A DNA stretch of 64,000 nucleotides from IMCC45349 sp047219225 (GTDB lineage Bacteria > Bacteroidota > Bacteroidia > Flavobacteriales > Flavobacteriaceae). Positions 44,728 to 53,163 of the stretch are shown piece by piece. The notes beneath the pieces are model-generated. The model worked only from the letters and a program-made list of their open reading frames with translations, ran no database searches and had not been told where the DNA came from. The DNA is taken from the NCBI RefSeq assembly GCF_047219225.1, contig NZ_CP178208.1, positions 744,001-808,000 on the forward strand, read 5' to 3'. The number at the start of each line of letters is the position of its first letter. Positions within the stretch are counted from its first letter, which is position 1. A program made the position numbers and the translations under genes.

Positions 44728-45819
44728 ATGGAAAATTTAACTCCAGTATTTATTGACATAACGAAATGGCATAAAATTCCTTACTCAAGTACTGGTGGAA
44801 CTAGAGCAAAGAACATATATGTTTTTCCTGAGGATCAAAAAGAGTACTTTTTTAAAGGTTCTAAAAAATTAAAAAATGGAAAATTCAAATACCCCACAGA
44901 ATTTTGGAGCGAAATTGTTGCTTCTAAAGTAGGTCAAATGCTTGGATTTAATTTACTTGATTATGACATTGGTTTTGATGAAAATGATGAGCAACAAATA
45001 GGTTGTTTATCAAAATCAATGGTTGAACATACCGAAAACAAATTATCTGAAGGAGTTGACTTCTTAAGGGGATTTGATTCTAGCTATAATCCAAGAAAAG
45101 ATGAAACAAGATATACTCTTGAATTTATTAAAAATGCTCTAACCTATTTTGAACTTTCTGAATTTACACCTCATTTCATAGAAATGCTAATATTTGATGC
45201 TATCATTGGAAACTCAGATAGACATCAAGAAAATTGGGGTTTCATTTCTAAGTTCAGAGAGACAATTCAAGAAATAGATAAAGAAATTACAAATACTAGG
45301 GGGTTTTTCGCAAGAATTGAACCTAAAATCAGAAAATTTATTACTAAAAGTGCATTAAAAAGAAAAGTCTTACAAGAACAGACAAATATAGGACCAAATA
45401 AAATACTTTTAAAAACACAGAGTCAAATCGTAGAAACCGTTTTTTCGCCAATATATGATAGTGGTTGTTGTTTAGGACGCGAATTGGAAGATGAAAAAAT
45501 AAACCTTATGCTAAAAGATTCTCAAATGCTCAACGCTTTTATAAAAAGAGGTCGTTCAGAAGTGAGATGGAATATTGGCAAAAAGCCAAAGCATTTTGAT
45601 TTCCTCAAAGAAATTTCACGAGAATACCCAGAAATATTTAAAAAAGTTCTTGAAAAAATCGAATCAAATTATAATAAAGAAAATTTAAAGCTATTAATTG
45701 ATAACATAGATGTAAATTTGCCTTCTACTTTAAAAAAGTTTAGTTTACCAATTAACCGTAAATTATTAATGTATAAATTGGTAACTTTACGTGTAGAAAA
45801 ATTATTTGAATTGATATGA
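44728..45819 (+). CDS. HipA/HipT-like serine/threonine kinase
   Basis: This 363-residue protein has the HipA C-terminal kinase landmarks: a Ser/Gly-rich loop 'YSSTGGTRAKN' (19-29), an ATP-site lysine in 'EYFFKGSKK' (Lys43), the catalytic loop 'GNSDRHQENWGF' (Asp164, Asn169) and the metal-binding 'YDSG' (Asp244). It lacks the HipA N-terminal subdomain 1, as in split HipBST toxins and CtkA-type kinases. About 70 charged residues (172-240) are inserted between the catalytic loop and the DSG. It overlaps the next gene by ATGA. The substrate is unknown; HipA and HipT phosphorylate aminoacyl-tRNA synthetases. Confidence 0.8.
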   Translation: MENLTPVFIDITKWHKIPYSSTGGTRAKNIYVFPEDQKEYFFKGSKKLKNGKFKYPTEFWSEIVASKVGQMLGFNLLDYDIGFDENDEQQIGCLSKSMVEHTENKLSEGVDFLRGFDSSYNPRKDETRYTLEFIKNALTYFELSEFTPHFIEMLIFDAIIGNSDRHQENWGFISKFRETIQEIDKEITNTRGFFARIEPKIRKFITKSALKRKVLQEQTNIGPNKILLKTQSQIVETVFSPIYDSGCCLGRELEDEKINLMLKDSQMLNAFIKRGRSEVRWNIGKKPKHFDFLKEISREYPEIFKKVLEKIESNYNKENLKLLIDNIDVNLPSTLKKFSLPINRKLLMYKLVTLRVEKLFELI

Positions 45820-46469
45820 GTAAAACTGGAAACATATATGTTGTTTGGCGCAAAGGTCAAGGTTCAAGAAGGATTCCAGTTGGCGTTATTAAAAATAACG
45901 CTACAGAAGGACTTAGATTCAAATATTTACAAAAAAACCTAATAGAAGCCGCAAAAGAAGGTTTTCTTCCGTTTACTGGTTTCCCAGAAACTAATAAAGA
46001 ATATAAAGAAAATGTTTTAGATATTTTATCTCAAAGGTTAGTTAAGTCTGAAAGAAATGATTTATCAAGCTATTATGATTTTTGGAAAGTAGATTTAAAC
46101 AAACGGTTTGACCCTTTCTATATGCTTATTCAAACCCAAGGTCTTCTTCCTATAGATAATTTTGAGTTTTTAGCTGATTTTAATCCAAATAAAGGACTGA
46201 ATTTCATCTCTGAAATAGCAGGTTTAACTAAAACCAAAGTTCCTTCAGATATGATATCAATAGGAGATGAATTAAATTATAAATTTGATAAAACTAATGA
46301 ATTTGACAGATACGCTGTTAAACTTTTTAAGGAGGATTTGTTTTTAGGCTATGTCAAGTTAATTCATTCTAAGTTATTCTATAAATCAAAGCGCAAAGTC
46401 AATGTAAAAGTTCATCACATTGAAAAGAACGGTGTTCTAAAAAGAGTGTTTATCGATATTTCAATCTAG
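45816..46469 (+). CDS. HipS-like N-terminal plus HIRAN domain protein
   Basis: This 217-residue protein has two parts. Residues ~8-80 ('VGVIKNNATEGLRFKYLQKN', 'LPFTGFPETNKEYKENVLDIL') follow the pattern of HipA N-subdomain 1, the part that becomes the separate HipS in HipBST. Residues ~145-217 read as a HIRAN domain ('ISIGDELNYKFDKTNEFDRYAVKLFKED', 'LGYVKLIHSKLFY'), known to bind DNA ends or single strands in HLTF-type helicases. It is translationally coupled to the kinase by ATGA. I infer it is the kinase's partner or antitoxin, possibly with DNA sensing. The HipS-like call is by eye. Confidence 0.7.
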   Translation: MSKTGNIYVVWRKGQGSRRIPVGVIKNNATEGLRFKYLQKNLIEAAKEGFLPFTGFPETNKEYKENVLDILSQRLVKSERNDLSSYYDFWKVDLNKRFDPFYMLIQTQGLLPIDNFEFLADFNPNKGLNFISEIAGLTKTKVPSDMISIGDELNYKFDKTNEFDRYAVKLFKEDLFLGYVKLIHSKLFYKSKRKVNVKVHHIEKNGVLKRVFIDISI

Positions 46470-46556
46470 CGCCCCTAGTTTAATTTAGTTAGTTACAACA
46501 TATAATATAATATTAACATTATTCACTAACATCTTGAGAGTAATTTCAACTAACCT

Positions 46557-46580
46557 AAAACCTATAAATTATTAGGTTTT
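46557..46580 (+). terminator. Hairpin after the HIRAN gene
   Basis: AAAACCTA pairs with TAGGTTTT around an eight-base loop, 88 bases after the HIRAN stop. No strong T-run follows, so it is a weak terminator candidate. Confidence 0.45.
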
Positions 46581-46656
46581 ACAACAAAAACCCTCAATAA
46601 AAAACTAATTTGGGCGACTATATTTCAATGTAATAATTAAGGCAAAAATTACAATA

Positions 46657-46677
46657 AACCTCCATAAAAAACGCCAT
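46657..46677 (+). repeat. Paired (C)CTCCAT / CGCCAT direct repeats, right end of island
   Basis: CCTCCAT and CGCCAT, with their CCAT cores 12 bp apart, are followed by ATAAAACA as in the left-end pair at 44389-44408. Same strand and same spacing. The remaining bases of 46470-46749 show no gene. Confidence 0.5.
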
Positions 46678-46749
46678 AAAACAACAAGCCTTACAGTCAT
46701 AACTTCTTAACATGCAATTAGTTATGCGCTTGTAGAAATATACTTACAA

Positions 46750-46801
46750 ATTCAAAATCCAGTTTCTTCGGAAGTGTGGGTTCGATTCCCACCTTGAGTA
46801 C
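46750..46801 (+). repeat. Right attachment site: exact 52-bp copy of the tRNA-Leu 3' part
   Basis: Identical to 44265-44316. It lacks the 5' half of a tRNA, so it is not a functional tRNA gene. It marks the distal end of the island. Confidence 0.9.
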
Positions 46802-46839
46802 AAAAGCCTCAATTGAAATTTCAATTAAGGCTTTTTTTT
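46802..46839 (+). terminator. Terminator next to the right attachment site
   Basis: AAAAGCCT-C-AATTGAAA pairs with TTTCAATT-A-AGGCTTTT and ends in a T-run. It is probably the original chromosomal terminator of tRNA-Leu before the insertion. The interval from here to 46951 holds nothing further that I recognise. Confidence 0.8.
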
Positions 46840-46951
46840 AGTTAGTTAGCTATTATAATTAAGGTAGGTGCCCTATTTTTTATTGCAACTATACTTTAAC
46901 AAAAAAGCATTGAATACAATTAATATTACTAGAACAAATCCTATCATCATA

Positions 46952-49261
46952 TTATTTTTTGATTACTTTTTTTACATAAAAATTTCCTTCGTTATCCTTT
47001 AATCTCATTAGATAAATTCCAGCTTGCAACGAAGACAGGTTAATCTGGTTAACAAATTCAGTTTCAAAAACTCGCTTTCCATTTATATCAAAAATAGTTA
47101 CTGTATTAAATAAAGTTGAATTACTTATTTTAAAATTAACACTATCATTTGTTGGGTTGGGATAAAAACTAAAATTATTATCTATGATAAAACCTGGATT
47201 AGACAATGAACTTATATCTAAAGAGTATTTAACGACTCCAGAATCGTAAGTAGCAATATAAGTATGCATATAGCCAGATTCAAATTGATAATCCATACTT
47301 GCTGAACCAACATAAGCTAATATTTCTGAAGCAATTGATTCCCAGTTTTCACCATTATCTATTGAATAAACTATATGAGCTTGAGTCGTGTTTGATGAAT
47401 AGACAGATGCAACAAGCACATTAGCGTCAGAAGTAGAATAAGCAACTTTTCTTAAATAAGTTCCTTCGTAAACTCGATACCAATTGTTTCCAAAATCTAT
47501 TGTTTTAAATATACCCTGACTTGTTGTCGCTATTAATTCGCTAGCGTTATTAGGGTTTTGCTCGATATCATAAACAATATCTAAAGCAACATCTAAATAC
47601 ATATCAATACCATTACTTTTTACAGTCCATGTACTACCTTTATCTAAACTTTCATAAACCCTTCCACCTTGTCCAATCAATACATGATTAGAGTCTGTAG
47701 GATTAATAAATGTTGTAAAGTGTAATATTTGTGGTTCAGGAGGTGGTAAATTAACTATTGGCAATGTTATATCTACGTACGAGCTATTTTGCGATGTATC
47801 AAATAATTTGGTAGTTCCATCATGAAAAGACATCCAAACTTCGTTTGTATTATTCGGATCAGTTTCAACACCTACTATTTGAGTTGTAATATTACTAATT
47901 AACAATCCTGTTATGCTTGCTCCATGATTATCTAAAACCAATACATTTGCCATAATCCCTTGACCAAGTCTAAAATAAGATCTCCCAGCCACATATCTAT
48001 CTGGATAGTAATTTTTTGGTGTAATAGTAAAAGTTCCTAATGGAATTTCTTGATTTATTGTATGTGTTCCAGAAGCTATATCATTATGTACAATACCACT
48101 TAAAGCTCCATAATACAAATGTCCATCTCCAGTTGGGTTATAATCTACAAATTCTGAAAAAAAGAATGGATTATCCATCTTAGAAAAACTTACACCACCA
48201 TTATTTGATCTTAGAGGATATCTATCAACTCCTAACAAAACTTCATTAGCATCAAATGGGTTATAAGAAGCCTTCATTCCATAGATATACAAGTCGTTAT
48301 CTATATCATACACGTAGTTATCCCAACTTAATCCCCCATCATTAGAAATTGCAACTTCATCACCACCTAGCACAATAATTTCATCTGAATTATTAGGATT
48401 AATTTCAATATAATTAACTTGATTTATAGGTCCTGAATTATCCCAAGCAATAGACATAGGACTCCAAGTATTTCCACTATCAATAGACTTATAAACATTA
48501 GAATTCCCAGACCAACCTGTACCTAAATATATAATATCAGAATTATTAGGATCAAATTTAAAAGCATTTAATTCTACTCCTGATAATACTTCAGTAAAGT
48601 TAATTCCAGTATCAAGTGACACTAATAATCCACCGTCGACATTAGTAGGTCCAGCACCTCTAGAAATAAAAATATTATTTGAATTATTTGGGTGTATTGC
48701 TACATCATTTACCGATACTTTATTATTATTAGTATTATCACCAATATAAACAGCGGTCCATGTTGCCCCACCATTAACAGTATAATAAACTATGTAATTA
48801 GTATCTTGACCTATTTTGTATGCTTCATTAAGAATTGCAACATTTGGATTAAATTCATAAATATCATAATCTTTAATCCATTCAGTATCAGCAACAGCAG
48901 TTACAGGAGCTGGAAATTCTTTAATGACTTCAGCCGTATCGATATCTATTATATACAGTGTATTATTAGATGGTGTGCTTTGAGTTACAAAAAATGATAA
49001 CCCAGTAGAGCCCATTAAATCTAATTGTTGAATTCTTGCGCCTTCATCTGGAAAGGAAAAAAAGAAATCCCAAGTAACACCATTATCATTTGAAACAACA
49101 ACATGTGAATTTAAAGTAACTGCAAATACTCTATTTTGAATATTAGGATGATACGTTAAGTCTTCTAACCTCCCAAAATTGTCATCGCCTTCAAGAGTAA
49201 CTTGAGCCGAAATGTTTATGCAAACTATTAAAGCTGCAATTAAACCAATTAACTTTTTCAT
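46952..49261 (-). CDS. Secreted Asp-box (sialidase-like) propeller protein with T9SS sorting domain
   Basis: This 769-residue protein has a signal peptide (cleavage near 'NISAQ'). It carries at least seven Asp-box type turns of the form S-x-D-x-G-x-x-W ('SNDNGVTWD', 'SIDSGNTWS', 'SNDGGLSWD', 'SLDKGSTWT', 'TIDFGNNWY', 'SIDNGENWE'), as in sialidase/VPS10-like propellers. No sialidase catalytic arginine triad can be recognised, so an enzymatic role is not supported. The C-terminal 80 residues ('FYPNPTNDSVNFKIS', 'GIYLMRLKDNEG', 'VKKVIKK') form a type A sorting domain, so it is exported by T9SS to the surface or medium. Confidence 0.85.
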   Translation of the reverse strand: MKKLIGLIAALIVCINISAQVTLEGDDNFGRLEDLTYHPNIQNRVFAVTLNSHVVVSNDNGVTWDFFFSFPDEGARIQQLDLMGSTGLSFFVTQSTPSNNTLYIIDIDTAEVIKEFPAPVTAVADTEWIKDYDIYEFNPNVAILNEAYKIGQDTNYIVYYTVNGGATWTAVYIGDNTNNNKVSVNDVAIHPNNSNNIFISRGAGPTNVDGGLLVSLDTGINFTEVLSGVELNAFKFDPNNSDIIYLGTGWSGNSNVYKSIDSGNTWSPMSIAWDNSGPINQVNYIEINPNNSDEIIVLGGDEVAISNDGGLSWDNYVYDIDNDLYIYGMKASYNPFDANEVLLGVDRYPLRSNNGGVSFSKMDNPFFFSEFVDYNPTGDGHLYYGALSGIVHNDIASGTHTINQEIPLGTFTITPKNYYPDRYVAGRSYFRLGQGIMANVLVLDNHGASITGLLISNITTQIVGVETDPNNTNEVWMSFHDGTTKLFDTSQNSSYVDITLPIVNLPPPEPQILHFTTFINPTDSNHVLIGQGGRVYESLDKGSTWTVKSNGIDMYLDVALDIVYDIEQNPNNASELIATTSQGIFKTIDFGNNWYRVYEGTYLRKVAYSTSDANVLVASVYSSNTTQAHIVYSIDNGENWESIASEILAYVGSASMDYQFESGYMHTYIATYDSGVVKYSLDISSLSNPGFIIDNNFSFYPNPTNDSVNFKISNSTLFNTVTIFDINGKRVFETEFVNQINLSSLQAGIYLMRLKDNEGNFYVKKVIKK

Positions 49262-49283
49262 TACTATATATTTTAATTTGAAT

Positions 49284-49291
49284 CAAAATTA
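49284..49291 (-). promoter_or_regulatory. Candidate -7 box for the Asp-box T9SS gene
   Basis: TAATTTTG on the minus strand matches TAnnTTTG, 23 bases before the start codon at 49261. Confidence 0.45.
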
Positions 49292-49325
49292 TATATTAAT
49301 GAAAATGGAGCTTAAATATTACCTA

Positions 49326-49345
49326 GAAAAAGTGTGACATTCACA
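49326..49345. promoter_or_regulatory. Repeated motif with TGTGA-N3-TCACA dyad upstream of a T9SS gene
   Basis: GAAAAAGTGTGACATT (49326-49341) is identical, in opposite orientation, to 53164-53179 upstream of the second T9SS gene. Here it also forms the inverted repeat TGTGA-CAT-TCACA (49333-49345). It is a candidate binding site of the neighbouring regulator. Confidence 0.4.
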
Positions 49346-49355
49346 AAAATTAACA

Positions 49356-50990
49356 CTAATTGAACACATATAGAAAGTCATGTAAGTCTGAACTGGCCTT
49401 AAGTTTCAGCTTTTTTGATACGCGTTCTTTCCTTTTTCGACAAGCTTCATGTGTTATGTTAAAAATTTGAGATATTTCTTTAATGGATAAGTTCATATAT
49501 ACATATGACAAAAACCTAATATCATTTGTATTTAATATTGGAAACTCATGCTTTAATTTATCAATAAAACCATGATTTACTTCTTCAAAATGTTTTACAA
49601 AAGAATCCCATTCATCATCAGTTTTAAGTAAATCTTTTAAACTTAAAATATGATTTTTCAATTCTGGATCTCTCCTAACATGATATATCTTTTCTAGATC
49701 AGATATGATGCTTGCTATTAACGTATTTTTATTTGACAGATATAAAGCTTTAGCAGATAACTTTCTGTTTTTAGATTCTATTTCATTTTTCAATTTTTCC
49801 TGCTGAAACAATGAAATAGCCTCTTTTTCTTTTAGTTGTTTTTCTAAAAGTAGCTTTGTTGTTTTTTCCTTTTCTAATTCAAGGCTAATTAACTCTTGTG
49901 CTTTTTCGTGTAATTTCTTTTTTTGTTTACTTTTAACATAACTATTTCTTAAAGCCCAAATAAAAACTATCAAAATAATTATGGAACCTATAAGTAGAAT
50001 TAAGAATTGTTTCTCTTGATTTTTTATTTCTTCCTGTTGATACTTTAATTCTCTTTGGTAATTTTCTACTTCAAACTTAACTTTTTTACTCTCAAACAAC
50101 CTTCCATTCTTAATAGCATTAAGTTCTTTTTCTGCATTAAACAAACTATCCTTTACCGAAAGGGCTTCTTCCAATTTTCCTTGTGTAATATAAAGCTCTG
50201 CTAACTGTTCGTAAACACTTATTTTATCTTCTATATTTTTATCTTCATTTAGTGCTCTTTTGGCATAAAACACTGCTCTTTCAATATTTCCTTTTTGTTG
50301 ATAAGCATTAGAAATTATTAAATAATTGGAAATTCTATGTTCAATATATTCTTTTCCTATTAAAAGGGCTTCAAGCTCTAATGACAAGTTAATTGCAGCA
50401 TCATTTTCTCCAGAAAGCATTAAATTATTTGACAAAATGAGTTTTGCATCTAATAGCATTTTAGAATCATCTTTAAAAATACTAATTGACTCATCTATAA
50501 ACTTTCTTGCAATACTCGTTTTATTAATTTCATTATGTGCTGCTCCTAAATTAATTGCATAAAGACCTTTTTTTGGAAGCTCTTTATTTTTGCTAGCAAT
50601 ATCATACGCCTTTTGAAAATACTCAATTGCCTTATCAAAATTCTCTTCTTTAGAATACAATATTGCTATATTATTTAGAACACTCATTTCATGTTTAGGC
50701 TCTAGATAATCTATGGCTATTTGATATGCTTCTAAGTAATTTGATAACGCTTCGCCATAATCAAGCATTGAGTAATAATTAGCTCCAATATTATTTATTG
50801 CTAAAAAAAGATTTTCATAATTGTCATTTTGGGTTGCAATAGATTTTGCCTCTAATAAAAGCCCTAATGATTTTTCATAATCATTTTTTAACATAGCTTC
50901 AACACCTTGTTCTACCTTTATTTTTCCAAGATCTTGAGCAAATAAATTTACTTGAATAAGCAGTAATAATATTACAACATGGTTTTTCAT
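49356..50990 (-). CDS. TPR-containing membrane-bound LuxR-type regulator
   Basis: This 544-residue protein has a signal or anchor sequence at the N-terminus, tetratricopeptide repeats (about residues 35-285), one membrane helix ('FLILLIGSIIILIVFIWALR', ~332-351), a long coiled coil (~355-420) and a C-terminal HTH ('DIRFLSYVYMNLSIKEISQIFNI', then 'KRKERVSKKLKL'). This is the Bacteroidota layout in which an envelope TPR sensor is tied to a cytosolic LuxR-like DNA-binding domain. It lies between two T9SS cargo genes that share an upstream 16-bp motif, so it may control them. The signal is unknown. Confidence 0.82.
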   Translation of the reverse strand: MKNHVVILLLLIQVNLFAQDLGKIKVEQGVEAMLKNDYEKSLGLLLEAKSIATQNDNYENLFLAINNIGANYYSMLDYGEALSNYLEAYQIAIDYLEPKHEMSVLNNIAILYSKEENFDKAIEYFQKAYDIASKNKELPKKGLYAINLGAAHNEINKTSIARKFIDESISIFKDDSKMLLDAKLILSNNLMLSGENDAAINLSLELEALLIGKEYIEHRISNYLIISNAYQQKGNIERAVFYAKRALNEDKNIEDKISVYEQLAELYITQGKLEEALSVKDSLFNAEKELNAIKNGRLFESKKVKFEVENYQRELKYQQEEIKNQEKQFLILLIGSIIILIVFIWALRNSYVKSKQKKKLHEKAQELISLELEKEKTTKLLLEKQLKEKEAISLFQQEKLKNEIESKNRKLSAKALYLSNKNTLIASIISDLEKIYHVRRDPELKNHILSLKDLLKTDDEWDSFVKHFEEVNHGFIDKLKHEFPILNTNDIRFLSYVYMNLSIKEISQIFNITHEACRKRKERVSKKLKLKASSDLHDFLYVFN

Positions 50991-51030
50991 AAAAACTTAT
51001 CGTTAGAATAAATATAACCTTTTTTTAAAT

Positions 51031-51057
51031 AAAAAAAGTGACCCAAAAATAGGCCAC
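51031..51057 (-). terminator. Terminator after the repeat-containing T9SS gene
   Basis: On the minus strand GTGGCC and GGTCAC pair (one G-U) around an eight-base loop, followed by a run of seven Ts. Confidence 0.75.
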
Positions 51058-51081
51058 CTTCAAACATTATGTATGAAAAAC

Positions 51082-53091
51082 TTACTTTTTAACTATTCGT
51101 TTTGAAATTTTACCAAAGTTTGTTTCAACTTGTAATATATATATACCCTCACTTAAACTAGAAACGTCTATTTGGTTTAAACCTGATGATGCTCCTTGTA
51201 ATTTTCCTAATATATCATAAACCTCAATACTTACAACTTGGCTGCTGCTACTTGTTTTTATATTTACAATATCACTTGCTGGATTAGGATAAATAACTAA
51301 TTCATTATCAACTAATTCAAAATCATTATTAGAAAGTGTTGTATCTAATGCATTTAATGAAATAAAATACTCATAATTAATTCCAAATAATTCTACAGTT
51401 GCTGTCAATGGAATTGGGCCTCCACATCCATCAGTGCCATAATATCCTGGTTGACCTGTTCCTACAGCTGCTGCAGGCAAAAAGTTAACAATTCCTCCTA
51501 AACCATCATCTCCTGGCACAAGATACTCTACAACAATATGAGATACTGCATTAGGAACAACAATTGGAGAAGTAAAGTCAAAACTTCTCATTTCTGCTGC
51601 AAAATTGACATTTCCTGGATTAACGGCTGTCATTAAAAAATCTTCTGTACCTAAAACTGGTGCTGTTGATGAATCAAATCCTGCTGGAAATGCTCCATCT
51701 GCCTCATAAACAGTTACAGTTATATTTTGGTCTTGATCTAATTGAAATATTCCTAAATCAATAGTCATTAATTCAATTGGGCCTGTAATACCAAAATCAG
51801 ACATTGCAAAATGTCTAGCAATTCTATCATTTGGTCCACACAAAAAAGTTTGGGCTTGACTTAAACTTGTTGTTAAATTATAAGTAATTGTATAATCTGG
51901 AGTTGGCGGATCTATAGTTGTATCATAAGCATTTAACGAAATAAAATACTCATAATTAATTCCAAATAAATCTACAGTTGCTGTTAATGGTATTGGGCCT
52001 CCACATCCATCAGTTCCATAATACCCTGATTGACCTGTTCCTACAGCTGCTGCAGGTAAAAAGTTAACAATTCCTCCTAAACCATCATCTCCTGGTACAA
52101 GATACTCTACAACAATATGTGATACTGTATCTGGAACAACAATAGGCGTAGTAAAATCAAAGCTTCTCATTTCTGCTGCAAAATTGATATTTCCTGGATT
52201 AACAGCTGTCATTAAAAAATCCTCTGTACCTAAAACTGGTGCTGTTGATGAATCAAATCCTGCTGGAAATGCTCCATCTGCCTCGTAAATAGTTACTGTT
52301 ACATTTTGGTCTTGATCTAATTGAAATATTCCTAAATCAATAGTAGCTAATTCAACAGGTCCTGCAATACCAAAATCAGACATTGCAAAATGTCTAGCAA
52401 TTCTATCATTTGGTCCACACAAAAAAGTTTGAGCTTGACTTAAACTTGTTGTTAAGTTATAAGTAATAGTATAATCAGCTGGTGGTAATGCTGCATCATA
52501 AGCATTTAATGATATAAAATACTCTTGATTAGCTCCAAATAAATCTACAGAAGCTGTATATCCTGGTAAACCACCACATCCTAGTGTATATAAATACCCT
52601 GTCTCTCCATTACCAACACCTACTGCAGGTTGAAAATTAATTAAATCGTTTGTAACATACTCAACCATTATATGAGTTACACTAGAAGGTATATTTATTG
52701 GTGTAGTAAATACAAAATTTCTCATTTCTGCAGTGAAATTTGAATTACCAACATTAATAGCATCTAAAGTAAAATCTTCTGATCCTAATAAACTAGAAGC
52801 ATCCCAATTAAATCCAGTTGGAAAACTACCATCTACTTCATAAATATTAACTGTAATTGTTTGCTCTTGATCGTTTTGAAAAATTCCTAAATCAATAGAT
52901 TCAATATCTATTGCTCCTGCAACACCTAAACTGGATAAATCAAAATGTCTTGCCATGTAATTATCAGCACCAAAACATCCATAACCATTTGATAAAGATG
53001 TTCCAATGTTATGAGTAATTGTATAATCTTGAGCATTTGTAAAAAGACTCAAAACAAACAATAAGCAAAAATAAGTGTAATGTTTTTTCAT
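51082..53091 (-). CDS. Secreted protein with three ~190-residue repeats and T9SS sorting domain
   Basis: This 669-residue protein has a signal peptide (MKKHYTYFCLLFVLSLFTNAQ). It then has three homologous modules (about residues 22-200, 207-395 and 400-590), each with 'DYTIT.N..TSLS', 'RHF..S..G..G', 'IDLGIFQ.DQ.Q..TV.IYE.DG.FP.GF', 'VEY' and 'YEYFISLNA'. Modules 2 and 3 are nearly identical (579-bp offset at DNA level), pointing to recent duplication or gene conversion. The C-terminus ('VIYPNPASDIVNIKTS', 'GIYILQVETNFG', 'SKRIVKK') is a type A T9SS signal. I do not recognise the module's family; it may be an adhesion or binding unit. Confidence 0.82.
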   Translation of the reverse strand: MKKHYTYFCLLFVLSLFTNAQDYTITHNIGTSLSNGYGCFGADNYMARHFDLSSLGVAGAIDIESIDLGIFQNDQEQTITVNIYEVDGSFPTGFNWDASSLLGSEDFTLDAINVGNSNFTAEMRNFVFTTPINIPSSVTHIMVEYVTNDLINFQPAVGVGNGETGYLYTLGCGGLPGYTASVDLFGANQEYFISLNAYDAALPPADYTITYNLTTSLSQAQTFLCGPNDRIARHFAMSDFGIAGPVELATIDLGIFQLDQDQNVTVTIYEADGAFPAGFDSSTAPVLGTEDFLMTAVNPGNINFAAEMRSFDFTTPIVVPDTVSHIVVEYLVPGDDGLGGIVNFLPAAAVGTGQSGYYGTDGCGGPIPLTATVDLFGINYEYFISLNAYDTTIDPPTPDYTITYNLTTSLSQAQTFLCGPNDRIARHFAMSDFGITGPIELMTIDLGIFQLDQDQNITVTVYEADGAFPAGFDSSTAPVLGTEDFLMTAVNPGNVNFAAEMRSFDFTSPIVVPNAVSHIVVEYLVPGDDGLGGIVNFLPAAAVGTGQPGYYGTDGCGGPIPLTATVELFGINYEYFISLNALDTTLSNNDFELVDNELVIYPNPASDIVNIKTSSSSQVVSIEVYDILGKLQGASSGLNQIDVSSLSEGIYILQVETNFGKISKRIVKK
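51341..51897 (-). repeat. Coding repeat, copy for module 3
   Basis: Near-identical to 51920-52476 at an offset of exactly 579 bp (193 codons), within the T9SS protein gene. Confidence 0.85.
51920..52476 (-). repeat. Coding repeat, copy for module 2
   Basis: Partner of 51341-51897. Differences are mostly single bases, many silent, showing a recent in-frame duplication or ongoing gene conversion. Confidence 0.85.
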
Positions 53092-53121
53092 AGTTTATGT
53101 AATTTATTAATCAACTACGAG

Positions 53122-53129
53122 CAAATGTA
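53122..53129 (-). promoter_or_regulatory. Candidate -7 box for the repeat-containing T9SS gene
   Basis: TACATTTG on the minus strand matches TAnnTTTG, 31 bases before the start codon at 53091. Confidence 0.5.
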
Positions 53130-53163
53130 GCCTACGTAATAAAATACACCTCATTTTTACTTA

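Larger units (their letters stand above)
44265..46801. mobile_element. 2.5-kb tRNA-Leu-integrated island carrying a HipA-like kinase and a HIRAN protein
   Basis: The element lies between two exact 52-bp repeats of the tRNA-Leu 3' part (44265-44316 and 46750-46801). It holds two overlapping genes and about 700 bp of non-coding ends. There is no integrase, excisionase, transposase or mobilisation gene, so it must be a remnant or be moved by an enzyme encoded elsewhere. Each end carries a pair of 12-bp-spaced (C)GCCAT-type repeats (44389-44408; 46659-46677) that could be recombinase arm sites. A 13-bp copy of the anticodon-loop sequence (44374-44386) lies inside the left end. Confidence 0.8.

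Noticed and set aside
46750..46801. Possible second tRNA-Leu gene
   Set aside because: Only the 3' 52 bases are present; there is no acceptor 5' strand or D-arm, so it is an attachment-site copy.
46952..49261. True sialidase
   Set aside because: Asp-box turns are present, but I cannot find the catalytic arginine triad or the Tyr/Glu pair; Asp boxes alone do not prove sialidase activity.
51341..52476. 579-bp repeats as insertion sequences
   Set aside because: They are in frame inside one secreted-protein gene, with no transposase and no terminal inverted repeats.
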